64,000 bases of DNA from Actinomadura sp. CNU-125. Lineage in GTDB: Bacteria > Actinomycetota > Actinomycetes > Streptosporangiales > Streptosporangiaceae. The DNA lies in assembly GCF_001942465.1 (NCBI RefSeq), contig NZ_MKJY01000022.1, forward strand, positions 21,618 through 85,617, written 5' to 3'. Made by a program: the position numbers and the translations under genes. Position 1 is the first letter of the stretch. Each line of letters opens with the position of its first letter. This document shows, one piece after another, positions 41,529 through 49,635 of the stretch. A model generated the notes under the pieces. The model saw only the letters and a list, made by a program, of their open reading frames with translations. It made no database searches and had not been told where the DNA came from.

Positions 41529-42655
41529 ATGGCACAGCAGCCCGCCGCAGCCGCTCCGACCTCCGACGGGAACGGCGCCGTCACGCGGCGGCACCCCGCG
41601 CTGAGAACCCGGGCGACGGAGCTGTTCGGCGTCGAGTACCCGATCGTCCAGACCGGCATGGGATACGTCTCCGACGCCCGCCTCACCGCGGCGACCGCCG
41701 AAGCCGGGGGCTCGGCGTCCTCAGCGCCGGGCTGCTGTCCTACGAGGAGCTCGCGCGGGCCATCGACACCGTGCGGTCGCGCACCGACCGGCCGTTCGGC
41801 GTCAACCTCCGCGCCGACCAGCCGGACGTGGTCAAGCGCGTCGACCTGCTGATCCGCGAGAAGGTGAAGGTCGCCTCCTTCGCCCTGGCCCCCCGCGAGG
41901 ACCTGATCAAGCGGTGCAAGGACGGCGGGCTGGTGGTGATGCCGTCCACCGGCGCCCGCCGGCACGTCGAGAAGGTCGCCGCCTGGGGCGCCGACGCCGT
42001 CGTCGTGCAGGGCGGCGAGGGCGGCGGGCACACCGGCCGGGTCCCGACCAGCCTGCTGCTGCCCCAGGCCCGCGACGCGGCCGGCGACATCGTCGTCCTC
42101 GGCGCGGGCGGCTACTTCGACGGCCGCGGCCTGGTCTCGGCCCTCGCCTATGGGGCCGACGGGATCGCGATGGGCACCCGCTTCCTCCTCACCGCGGACT
42201 CGCCGGTGGCGCAGGCCGTCAAAGAGGAGTACCTCCGCCACGGCGTCGACGACACCGTCCTCACGCTGCAGATCGACGGGGTGCCGCAGCGGGTCGTCCG
42301 CGGCCGCACCATCGACCGGCTCGAGCGCGGCACCGCTCCCGGACGCCTGCTGCGGGCGGCCGGGAACGCCGTCGCCTTCCAGCGGATGTCGAGGACGCCC
42401 TGGAAGGAGATCGTCCGCGAGGGCCTGGACATGAAGCGCAACCACGGCCTGAGCTGGAGCCAGGTCGTGATGGCGGCCAACGCCCCCATGCTCTACCGGA
42501 CGGCCCTACTGGACGGACGCCCCGACATCGGCGTCATGGCCACGGGGCAGGTCGTCGGCCTCATCGACGACCTGCCGAGCTGCCGTGAGCTGATCGCGCG
42601 CATCGTCGACGAGGCCGTCGACGTCCTCGAACGCTTCGAGCGCGGCGGACGCTAG
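41529..42655 (+). pseudogene. ipdC: IpdC-like flavin oxidoreductase (nitronate monooxygenase family), frameshifted
   Basis: FMN TIM-barrel protein. The N-terminus (RATELFGVEYPIVQTGMGYV) is in frame to about 41708. The rest (GLGVLSAGLLSYEELARAID, GVNLRADQPDVVKRVDLLIR, VVVQGGEGGGHTGRVPTSLL, DGIAMGTRFLLTADSPVA) follows one frame over; one base change in the GGGGG run restores about 375 residues. Phosphate-binding GGxxGHxG and G-x-G-T-R-F are intact. In mycobacteria IpdC is a flavin enzyme of the HIP pathway encoded beside ipdAB, as here. Confidence 0.88.
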
Positions 42656-43209
42656 GACGACACCGGGGCGGCCCCGGCCGCCCCGGCGGAGGCGCCGAGC
42701 AGCCGCCGCCGGTGCTCGTGCGGCCGGCCGAACAGCTGCGACGTGGCGTGGGCGCGCTTGAACAGCAGTTGCGCGTCGTGCTCCCAGGTGACGGCGATGC
42801 CGCCGTGCAACTGGACGGTCTCGGCGGCCACCGCGTTCAGCGCGTCCGAGCACCACGACTTCGCCATCGCCGCCCGTTCCCCGAAGTCCGCCGTGTCCCG
42901 GGCGGCGGACCAGGCCGCCGCCCAGGACAGCGTCCGGGACGTCTCCACGTGCACGAGCATGTCGGCCATCCGGTGCTTGAGCGCCTGGAACGAGCCGATC
43001 GGACGGCCGAACTGCTCGCGTTCCTTGGCGTAGGCGACCGTCATGTCGAGACCGCGCTGGGCCGCTCCGACCTGCAGCGCGGTGACGGCGACGGCCGCGA
43101 CGTCGCGCAGCCCGGCGAGCGGGCCGCGCGCGTCCTCGCACAGCGGGCGCGCGGGAGCCCGGTCGAAGTCGATCCGCGCGAACCGCAGGGTCAGGTCCAG
43201 CCCGGTCAC
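42652..43209 (-). pseudogene. Acyl-CoA dehydrogenase, C-terminal half only
   Basis: 185 residues corresponding to the C-terminal helical domain of a FadE: AQRGLDMTVAYAKEREQFGR, PIGSFQALKHRMADMLVHVE and ETVQLHGGIAVTWEHDAQLL. The N-terminal helical and beta domains (about 180 residues including most of the FAD pocket) are missing. Just upstream a GGAGGG ribosome site and a GTG near 43250 survive but lead into a stop after 16 codons. So the gene lost its first half while keeping its start signals. Overlaps the ipdC stop by 4 bases on the other strand. Confidence 0.72.
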
Positions 43210-43266
43210 GGGGGTGCGTCGGACGCCGCCCGCGCCGGGATCGACCTCGTATACACGAGACCCTCC

Positions 43267-45138
43267 TCAGGCGGACAAGACGGGCGCCGCGGGCGCGGCG
43301 GTGATGGCGGCGAGGACCCGGGACCGGTGGAACCCGGCGGTGCCCCAGGCGGAGACCAACGCGCGGATCTTCGTGATCCACAGGCCGAGGTCGAACTCCT
43401 CGGTGTGACCGATGGCGCCGTGTGTCTGCAGCGCGGTGCGGGACGCGCGGTACGCCGCCGCCGACACCGCCGTCTTGGCCGCCGACACGTCGCGTGAGGC
43501 GTCGGCCGAGCCCGCGCCGAGCGAGACGGCCGCGCCGTACACCAGCGGACGGGCGAAGTCGAGCGCGACGCGGACGTCCGCGAGCGCGTGCTTCACCGCC
43601 TGGTACTCGCCGATGGCGCGGCCGAACTGCCGCCGCGACCCGGCGTACGCGACCGAGTCGGCAAGCACGCGCTCACCCGCCCCGAGCAGCTGGGCCGAGC
43701 AGGCAAGGACCGCCAGGTCGAGCGTCCGCGAGACCCGTTCGGGCTCCAAGACGCCCAGTTCCTCGTCGGGTACGACCTCGAAGAGCAGGCGGGAGCGGTC
43801 GACGGAGGTCCGGGCGGCGCCGGTCCGCGCCGCCCGGAGCGCCGTCCCGTCCAGAAGCAGCGCACGGTCGGCCACGTGGGCGTCGAGGGCGAGCGGCGCC
43901 AGCAGCGGCGGCGCGGCGGCGGTCACGATGGTGCTCCCGTCGGCGATCTCCGCCAGGGCCGGCCCGTCGTCGAGGGCGGCGAGCAGCGCCGGCGCCAGGA
44001 CCGCCGACTCGATGTACGGGCCCGGCACCGCGTGGCGTCCGAGGGCCTCGAAGGCGACGACGAGATCGGTGGGCTCGGCGTCCAGCCCGCCGTGGGAACC
44101 GGGCACGCGGAGGGCGGTGACCCCCAGGTCGGCCAGCCGCTTCCACAGCTCCATGCCCGGCCCGGCGTCGCCGTTCGCCCAGCTCCGCGCCACGGCCGGG
44201 ACGTGCGCGCCGGCGAGCAGGTCCAGCGCGGTCTCGTGCAGCCGCACGTCCAGCTCCGACCAGAAGATCTTGTTGACGCTGCCGTCCGCGCCGAGCGCCG
44301 CCGCCTCCGGGACCGCCGGGTCCGCGCCGTGCTCGCGCCACAGGTCCAGGAGCCGGTCGGCGGCGGCGCAGAACCGCCCGGGGGAGCGCAGCGACAGGCC
44401 GCGCTCGTTGCCCGCGGTGCTCATCGCCACCCGCCATCCGTCGCCGGGCACCCCGAGAACGTCGGAGTCGGGCACGAAGACGTCCTCGAAGAAGATCTCC
44501 GCGAAGCCCGGATGGCCGTCCAGCTTGTGGATCGGGCGCACGGTGACGCCGTCGGCGTCCAGGGGGAACATGAAGTAGGTCAGTCCCCGGTGGCGCTCCG
44601 CCTCCGGATCGGACCGGAACAGGCCGAAGCCCCGGTGCGCGAACGCGGCCCGGGAACTCCAGGTCTTCTGCCCGTTGAGCACCCACCCGCCCCGGGACCC
44701 GTCGCGGGCGGCGGTGCTGCGCAGCGCCGCCAGGTCACTGCCCGCCTCGGGCTCCGACCACGCCTGCGCCCAGATCTCCGAGCCGTCCGCCATCGGCCGC
44801 AGGTAGCGTTCCCGCTGCTCGGGCGTGCCGTACTCGAACAGGATGGGCGCCAGCAGCGAGATGCCGTTCTGCGCCACCCGGGCCGGTCCACCGGCGCGGT
44901 AGTACTCCTCCTCGAACAGCACCCACTCCAGGAGCGAGGCGTCGCGGCCGAGATACTCCTCGGGCCAGGACACGACCGACCAGCGGCCCGCGGCGAGGGT
45001 CGCCTCCCACTCGCGATGCGCCGCGAAGCCCTCGGCGGTGTCCATGCCGGGCAGAGGGACGGACGGGACGTGCTCGTGCAGCCAGGCGCGGGCCTCGTCC
45101 CGGAACGCGCGCTCGCGGTCGTCCGGGTCGAGGTTCAT
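43267..45138 (-). CDS. Fused tandem acyl-CoA dehydrogenase (FadE-FadE)
   Basis: 623 residues in one open frame. Residues 1-309 are a FadE lacking about the last 70 residues (AWSEPEAGSDLAALR, GQKTWSSRAAFAHRGFGLFR, AGNERGLSLRSPGRFCAAAD). From about 310 a second, beta-subunit-like FadE begins mid-helix (MELWKRLADLGVTALRVPGS, AYAGSRRQFGRAIGEYQAVK, ALQTHGAIGHTEEFDLGLWI). Sterol-type FadE enzymes are alpha2beta2 heterotetramers of adjacent genes, and a natural fusion (FadE34) exists, but that is about 711 residues. The shorter length and abrupt joint suggest deletion-driven fusion. ATG overlaps the upstream enoyl-CoA hydratase stop. Confidence 0.8.
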   Translation of the reverse strand: MNLDPDDRERAFRDEARAWLHEHVPSVPLPGMDTAEGFAAHREWEATLAAGRWSVVSWPEEYLGRDASLLEWVLFEEEYYRAGGPARVAQNGISLLAPILFEYGTPEQRERYLRPMADGSEIWAQAWSEPEAGSDLAALRSTAARDGSRGGWVLNGQKTWSSRAAFAHRGFGLFRSDPEAERHRGLTYFMFPLDADGVTVRPIHKLDGHPGFAEIFFEDVFVPDSDVLGVPGDGWRVAMSTAGNERGLSLRSPGRFCAAADRLLDLWREHGADPAVPEAAALGADGSVNKIFWSELDVRLHETALDLLAGAHVPAVARSWANGDAGPGMELWKRLADLGVTALRVPGSHGGLDAEPTDLVVAFEALGRHAVPGPYIESAVLAPALLAALDDGPALAEIADGSTIVTAAAPPLLAPLALDAHVADRALLLDGTALRAARTGAARTSVDRSRLLFEVVPDEELGVLEPERVSRTLDLAVLACSAQLLGAGERVLADSVAYAGSRRQFGRAIGEYQAVKHALADVRVALDFARPLVYGAAVSLGAGSADASRDVSAAKTAVSAAAYRASRTALQTHGAIGHTEEFDLGLWITKIRALVSAWGTAGFHRSRVLAAITAAPAAPVLSA

Positions 45139-46019
45139 CGGCCGTTCTCCGCGTTCGAGTCGCGCATCTTGCGGGCGTCCATCCCCGCCAGCGAGTCGAC
45201 GCCGACCTCGGCGTTGTGCGCGTGCGCGGCATGGTGCAGGCCGAACACCGAGTCCATCCCCGCCCGCATGCCCTGGAGGTCCTCGGCCTGGTTGATGGCC
45301 TTCTTGGTGAGCGCCAGCCCGAAGGACGGCATCTGGCTGATCCGCTCGGCGATCGCCAGCGTCTCGTCCTCCAGGTCCGCGAGCGGCACCACGTGGTTGA
45401 CCATGCCGAGGTCCAGGGCGCGCTCGGCGGAGACACGGTCGCCGGTGTACAGGAACTCCTTCGCCGCGCGCGGGTTCATCACCCACGGGTGGGCGAAGAA
45501 CTCGACGCCCGGGATGCCCATGCGCACCACGGGGTCGGCGAAGAAGGCGTCGTCGGCGGCCACGATGAAGTCGCAGGACCAGGCCAGCATGAGCCCGCCG
45601 GCGATGCAGGCGCCCTGCACCATCGCGATCACGGGCTTGGGGATCTCCCGCCACCGGCGGCACATGCCGAGGTACACCTCGGACTCCCGGGCGATCCGCC
45701 GGTCCACCCCCTGCTTGCCGGTGTGGTCCCACCAGATCACGGCCTTGCGCTCGAAGGACTCGTCGACGTCCCGGCCGGGGGTGCCGATGTCGTGCCCGGC
45801 GCAGAAGTGCTTCCCGTTCCCGGCGAGCACGATGACCTTGACGTCGTCGTCGTCGACCGCCCGGGTGAACGCGGCGTCGAGGGCGTAGGTGACCTTCGAG
45901 TTCTGGGCGTTGCGGTACTCGGGGCGATCGAGGGTCACGATCGCGACCGGGCCGCGCCGCTCGTAGGCGACGACCTGCTCGTCGGTCCGCTCCCCGGCGG
46001 CGTTATCCGCGTTGCTCAT
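45135..46019 (-). CDS. Enoyl-CoA hydratase (crotonase family)
   Basis: 294-residue crotonase. VAIVTLDRPEYRNAQNSKVT, the oxyanion-hole segment GNGKHFCAGHDIGTPG, ACIAGGLMLAWSCDFIVAAD and DPVVRMGIPGVEFFAHPWVM are visible; the second acid region is VEFFAHP. A 30-residue insertion after the CAGHD motif (ERKAVIWWDHTGKQG) distinguishes this subgroup, which is common in actinomycete sterol clusters. GGAGACGGA precedes the ATG. First gene of the operon with the fused FadE, and divergent from the fadE30 remnant across KstR2-type box 5. A likely hydratase for an unsaturated HIP-CoA intermediate, but this is inference. Confidence 0.88.
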   Translation of the reverse strand: MSNADNAAGERTDEQVVAYERRGPVAIVTLDRPEYRNAQNSKVTYALDAAFTRAVDDDDVKVIVLAGNGKHFCAGHDIGTPGRDVDESFERKAVIWWDHTGKQGVDRRIARESEVYLGMCRRWREIPKPVIAMVQGACIAGGLMLAWSCDFIVAADDAFFADPVVRMGIPGVEFFAHPWVMNPRAAKEFLYTGDRVSAERALDLGMVNHVVPLADLEDETLAIAERISQMPSFGLALTKKAINQAEDLQGMRAGMDSVFGLHHAAHAHNAEVGVDSLAGMDARKMRDSNAENGR

Positions 46020-46074
46020 TCCGTCTCCAGATTCATGTCCGGTCAGTGGCACGCGCTCTTGCGATCGCTGGCCT

Positions 46075-46088
46075 AACAAATGTTTGAT
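46075..46088. promoter_or_regulatory. KstR2-type box 5 (echA / fadE30)
   Basis: AACAAATGTTTGAT, 11 of 12 arm positions of the consensus, between the divergent enoyl-CoA hydratase (start 46019) and the fadE30 remnant (start 46164). Confidence 0.72.
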
Positions 46089-46163
46089 TTCTCTTGCTAT
46101 GGTGCAGTCCGCGGCGGACGGCCGCAACCCCGGCAAATCGATGAGCACGGCGGAGGGGCGGAT

Positions 46164-46906
46164 GTGGATCTGACGTACTCGGCGGCGGACGAGGCGTTCC
46201 GGCGCGACGTCCGGGACTGGCTCGAGACGCACCTGCGCGGCGATTTCGCCGGACTGCGGGGGCTCGGCGGGCCCGGCCGCGAGGACGAGGCGTTCGGCGA
46301 ACGGCTCGACTGGGACCGCCACCTCGGCGCGCACGGCTGGACCTGCCTCGGCTGGCCCGCCGAGCACGGCGGGCGCGGGCTGTGTACTTCGACGGCGCCC
46401 GAACCGAGGCGTCGCTCGTGGTCGGAGCGCCCGGCGACGGCTGGAAGGTCGCCATGGCGACCCTCGGCTTCGAGCGCGGCGTCTCCACGGTGGGGCAGCA
46501 GATCGGGTTCGCGCGCGAACTCGACGCCGTGATCGACCTCGCCCGCCGCAACGGCACCTTCGACGATCCGGTGATCCGGGACCGCCTCGCGCACGCCCGG
46601 ACGGGCCTGGAGGCCATGCGCCTGCACGCCCTGCGCACCCTCTCCGGGGACGGCTCGACCGGTGCGATGCAGGCGTCGGTGACCAAGCTGCTCTGGGCGA
46701 ACTGGCACCGCGACCTCGGCGAACTCGCGATGCGGGTCGCCGGGGCGACGTCCCTGGTCGTCGAGCGGGCGCCGTACGAGCTGGACGACCTGCAGCGCCT
46801 GTTCCTGCACAGCCGCGCCGACACCGTCTACGGCGGCTCGGACGAGATCCAGCGCAACATCCTCGCCGAGCGGGTGCTCGGCCTGCCCAGGGAGGCCCGA
46901 CCGTGA
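46164..46906 (+). pseudogene. fadE30: fadE30-like acyl-CoA dehydrogenase, centre deleted
   Basis: GTG with GGAGGGG upstream reads VDLTYSAADEAFRRDVRDWL ... GWTCLGWPAEHGGRG. Then about 130 residues are missing and the sequence resumes in a different frame at VYFDGARTEASLVVGAPGDG, continuing through LGFERGVSTVGQQIGFAREL to YGGSDEIQRNILAERVLGLP. The lost part holds the FAD/substrate beta-domain (W-T/S-E-P). About 246 codons remain of some 385. FadE30 dehydrogenates HIP-CoA in mycobacteria and is followed there by ipdF, as here. Not functional as sequenced. Confidence 0.85.
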
Positions 46907-47055
46907 CCACCGCCAGGACCGAACGGCCCGCGCCGGACCACGTTCCCGGCCGCGCCCTCCTGGAGGGCCGGACGAACGTCATGGTCTTCCCGGCGAGCGA
47001 CCACTCGTCCTACCTCACCGGCGAGGTCGTGCCGGTCAGCGGTCGGCATCCCTGA
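46903..47055 (+). pseudogene. ipdF: ipdF remnant (SDR), centre deleted
   Basis: A 50-codon in-frame relic. The start (GTG overlapping the fadE30 stop) encodes VPGRALLEGRTNVMV, matching the beginning of IpdF-type SDRs just before their Rossmann motif. It then jumps to FPASDHSSYLTGEVVPVSG, their C-terminal end (usually FLASD-SSYLTGEV-SVS). More than 200 residues are missing, including all catalytic residues. IpdF oxidises 5-hydroxy-HIP-type CoA esters; loss here would block the pathway unless another SDR substitutes. Confidence 0.75.
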
Positions 47056-47089
47056 TCGCGCCGCATCCCGACACCCGAGGAGGGTTCAC

Positions 47090-48241
47090 ATGGCCGAGGC
47101 CTACATCATCGAGGCGGTCCGGACGCCGGTCGGCCGCCGGGGCGGCGGGCTGTCCGGCGTCCACTCCGCGGACCTGGGCGCCCACGTCGTCTCCGCGCTC
47201 ATGGACCGCAGCGGCGTCGACCCGGGACGCGTGGACGACGTCATCTTCGGCTGCACCGAGACCATCGGCTCGCAGGCCGGCGACATCGCCCGGACCGCCT
47301 GGCTGGTCGCCGGGATGCCGGACCACGTGCCGGGCGTGACGATCGACCGGCAGTGCGGATCCAGCCAGCAGGCGGTGCACTTCGCCGCGCAGGGCGTCAT
47401 GTCCGGCACCGCCGACCTCATCGTCGCGGGCGGCGTCCAGAACATGTCGGCGATCCCGATGTCGGCGGCGATGACGGTCGGGGAGCAGTACGGCTTCACC
47501 ACCCCGTTCGCCGAGTCGCCGGGCTGGATCGCCCGCTACGGGGACCAGGAGGTCTCCCAGTTCCGGGCCGCCGAGATGATCGCCGACAAATGGGACATCT
47601 CGCGTCCGGAGATGGAGGAGTTCGCGCTCCGCAGCCACCACCGGGCCGTCGCCGCGACCGACGAGGGGCGTTTCGCCAAGGAGATCGCGCCGCTGGGCGG
47701 CGTCTCCGCCGACGAGGGGCCGCGCCGCGACACCGACCTGGACAAGATGGCCGCTCTCCGGACGCTCCGTGAGGACGGCCGCATCACCGCGGCCGTCGCC
47801 AGCCAGATCAGCGACGCCGCGTCCGCGGTGCTCATCGCCTCCGAGCAGGCCGTCCGGGAGTTCGGCCTGAAGCCCCGGGCGCGCGTCCACCACATCTCCG
47901 TCCGCGGCGACGACCCCGTCTGGATGCTGACGGGCCCCATCCCCGCCACCCGGCACGCCCTCCAGAAGACCGGCATGTCGATCGGCGACTTCGACCTGAT
48001 CGAGATCAACGAGGCGTTCGCGTCGGTCGTCCTCGCCTGGGCCAAGGAGACCGGCGCCGACATGGACCGCGTCAACGTCAACGGCGGCGCGATCGCGCTG
48101 GGCCACCCCATCGGGGCCACCGGAACCCGGCTGCTGACGACGATGCTGCACGAACTCGAACGCCGCGGCGGACGCTACGCCCTCCAAACGATGTGCGAGG
48201 GCGGCGGCCAAGCCAACGTCACCATCATCGAACGGCTCTGA
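47090..48241 (+). CDS. fadA6: FadA6-like thiolase of the HIP pathway
   Basis: 383-residue thiolase, intact. Nucleophile Cys89 in TIDRQCGSSQQA, NEAFAS, catalytic His339 in GGAIALGHPIGATG and Cys369 in LQTMCEGGGQANVTIIERL. AGGVQNMSAIPMSAAMTVGE and HHISVRGDDPVWMLTGPIPA are shared with mycobacterial FadA6, which cleaves the ring-opened C/D product. GAGGAGG precedes the ATG. It follows the fadE30-ipdF remnants in the mycobacterial gene order, which supports the assignment. Confidence 0.93.
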   Translation: MAEAYIIEAVRTPVGRRGGGLSGVHSADLGAHVVSALMDRSGVDPGRVDDVIFGCTETIGSQAGDIARTAWLVAGMPDHVPGVTIDRQCGSSQQAVHFAAQGVMSGTADLIVAGGVQNMSAIPMSAAMTVGEQYGFTTPFAESPGWIARYGDQEVSQFRAAEMIADKWDISRPEMEEFALRSHHRAVAATDEGRFAKEIAPLGGVSADEGPRRDTDLDKMAALRTLREDGRITAAVASQISDAASAVLIASEQAVREFGLKPRARVHHISVRGDDPVWMLTGPIPATRHALQKTGMSIGDFDLIEINEAFASVVLAWAKETGADMDRVNVNGGAIALGHPIGATGTRLLTTMLHELERRGGRYALQTMCEGGGQANVTIIERL

Positions 48242-48282
48242 CCCGCTCAGCAAACCCACAGATGCCGACACAGGGAGCAACC

Positions 48283-49635
48283 ATGAACGAAAGCGGCCGT
48301 CAGATGCATCTCGCGGTGTTCGCCCGGGGGCTGGGCGCCGCCCAGTCGGTGTGGCGGTCCCCGCGGACGGACCCCGCGAAGGTCCACACCCTGGAACACT
48401 GGGCACGCGTCGCGCAGGTCGCCGAGGAGGGCAAACTCGACGCGGTGTTCGTCGCCGAGGCGCTCAATCTCAGCACGTCGATCGGGACCGACGCCACCGA
48501 ATGGCCGGACGCCGTGAGCCTGGTGGCCGCACTGTCGGCGGTGACGTCCCGCATCGGCCTCGTGGGGACCAGTTCGACCACGTACAGCCACCCCTTCACC
48601 GTGGCCCGACAGTTCGCCACCATCGACCACCTGAGCGGCGGCCGCGTCGGCTGGAACATCGTCACCACCGCGATCGCCACGGCCGCGGCCAACTACGGTT
48701 CCGCCGAACTGCCCGAGCACGAGGCCCGCTACGCGCGCGCCGACGAGTTCGTGGACATCGTCACCCGCCTCTGGGACGGCTGGCGGGACGACGCCATCGT
48801 GCTCGACCGGGAGGCGAGCGTGTACGCCAACCTCGACCGGATCCGGCGCCTCGACCACCAGGGCGAGCACTTCAGCGTCGGCGGCCCGCTGACGATGCCC
48901 CGCTCGCCGCAGGGCAGGCCGGCGCTGGTGCAGGCCGGGTCGTCCCCGACCGGGATGAAGCTCGCGGCGCGGTGGGCCGACATGGTGTTCACCACGCAGT
49001 TCGACATCCGGGACGCCAAGGCGTTCGCCGACCGGATGCGGGAACTGGTGGCGGCCGAGGGACGCGACCCGCGCACGGTCGCCGTCATGCCGGGCATCAC
49101 GCCGATCATCGGCAGGACGGTCCGGGAGGCCCGCGACCTGGCCCGGGAACTCGGGGACCTGGTGCACCCGGACGCCACGCTGGCCTTCATGCAGCAGATG
49201 TTCGGCGGCATCGACTTCACCGTCTACGACCTCGACGAGCCGTTCCCCGATGTCGGCGGCCTGCTGCCCGCGCACGCCGGGGTGTCGCGGCCCCGCCTGT
49301 TCATGGAGATGGCGAAGGAGGAGGGGCTGACGCTGCGCCAGGTGGCGCAGCGGATCGGGCTCAGCACCGGGCACCGCTCCATCGTCGGAACCCCGGACCA
49401 GGTCGCCGACGAGCTGGCCGCCTGGTTCACCGGGGGAGCCGCGGACGGTTTCAACCTCCTGCCCGCCGACCTGCCCCGCGGACTCGAGGACTTCGTGGAA
49501 GAGGTCGTCCCGCGCCTCCAGGACCGGGGGCTGTTCCGCAAGGACTACACGGGGACCACGCTTCGCGAGCACCTCGGCGCGCCCGCGCCCGAGCCCGCCC
49601 CCGGAGACGGGCCCACCCTGAAGGAGGCCCGGTGA
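48283..49635 (+). CDS. LLM-class flavin monooxygenase (NtaA/SnaA/DszA family)
   Basis: 450-residue bacterial-luciferase-fold monooxygenase of the two-component NtaA/SnaA/DszA group, using reduced FMN and O2. LEHWARVAQVAEEGKLDAVF, TYSHPFTVARQFATIDHLSG, GRVGWNIVTT and QGRPALVQAGSSPTGMKLAA are characteristic. A flavin reductase that can supply FMNH2 is encoded immediately downstream with a GTGA overlap. The family oxidises varied substrates including cyclic ketones, sulfones and aminocarboxylates, so it may act as a type II BVMO on a steroid fragment. Starts 42 bases after fadA6 stop. Confidence 0.92.
   Translation: MNESGRQMHLAVFARGLGAAQSVWRSPRTDPAKVHTLEHWARVAQVAEEGKLDAVFVAEALNLSTSIGTDATEWPDAVSLVAALSAVTSRIGLVGTSSTTYSHPFTVARQFATIDHLSGGRVGWNIVTTAIATAAANYGSAELPEHEARYARADEFVDIVTRLWDGWRDDAIVLDREASVYANLDRIRRLDHQGEHFSVGGPLTMPRSPQGRPALVQAGSSPTGMKLAARWADMVFTTQFDIRDAKAFADRMRELVAAEGRDPRTVAVMPGITPIIGRTVREARDLARELGDLVHPDATLAFMQQMFGGIDFTVYDLDEPFPDVGGLLPAHAGVSRPRLFMEMAKEEGLTLRQVAQRIGLSTGHRSIVGTPDQVADELAAWFTGGAADGFNLLPADLPRGLEDFVEEVVPRLQDRGLFRKDYTGTTLREHLGAPAPEPAPGDGPTLKEAR

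Noticed and set aside
47090..48241. Calling this thiolase FadA5 (side-chain thiolase)
   Set aside because: Position after fadE30 and ipdF remnants and the ADPVWMLTGPIPA-type segment fit FadA6 better.
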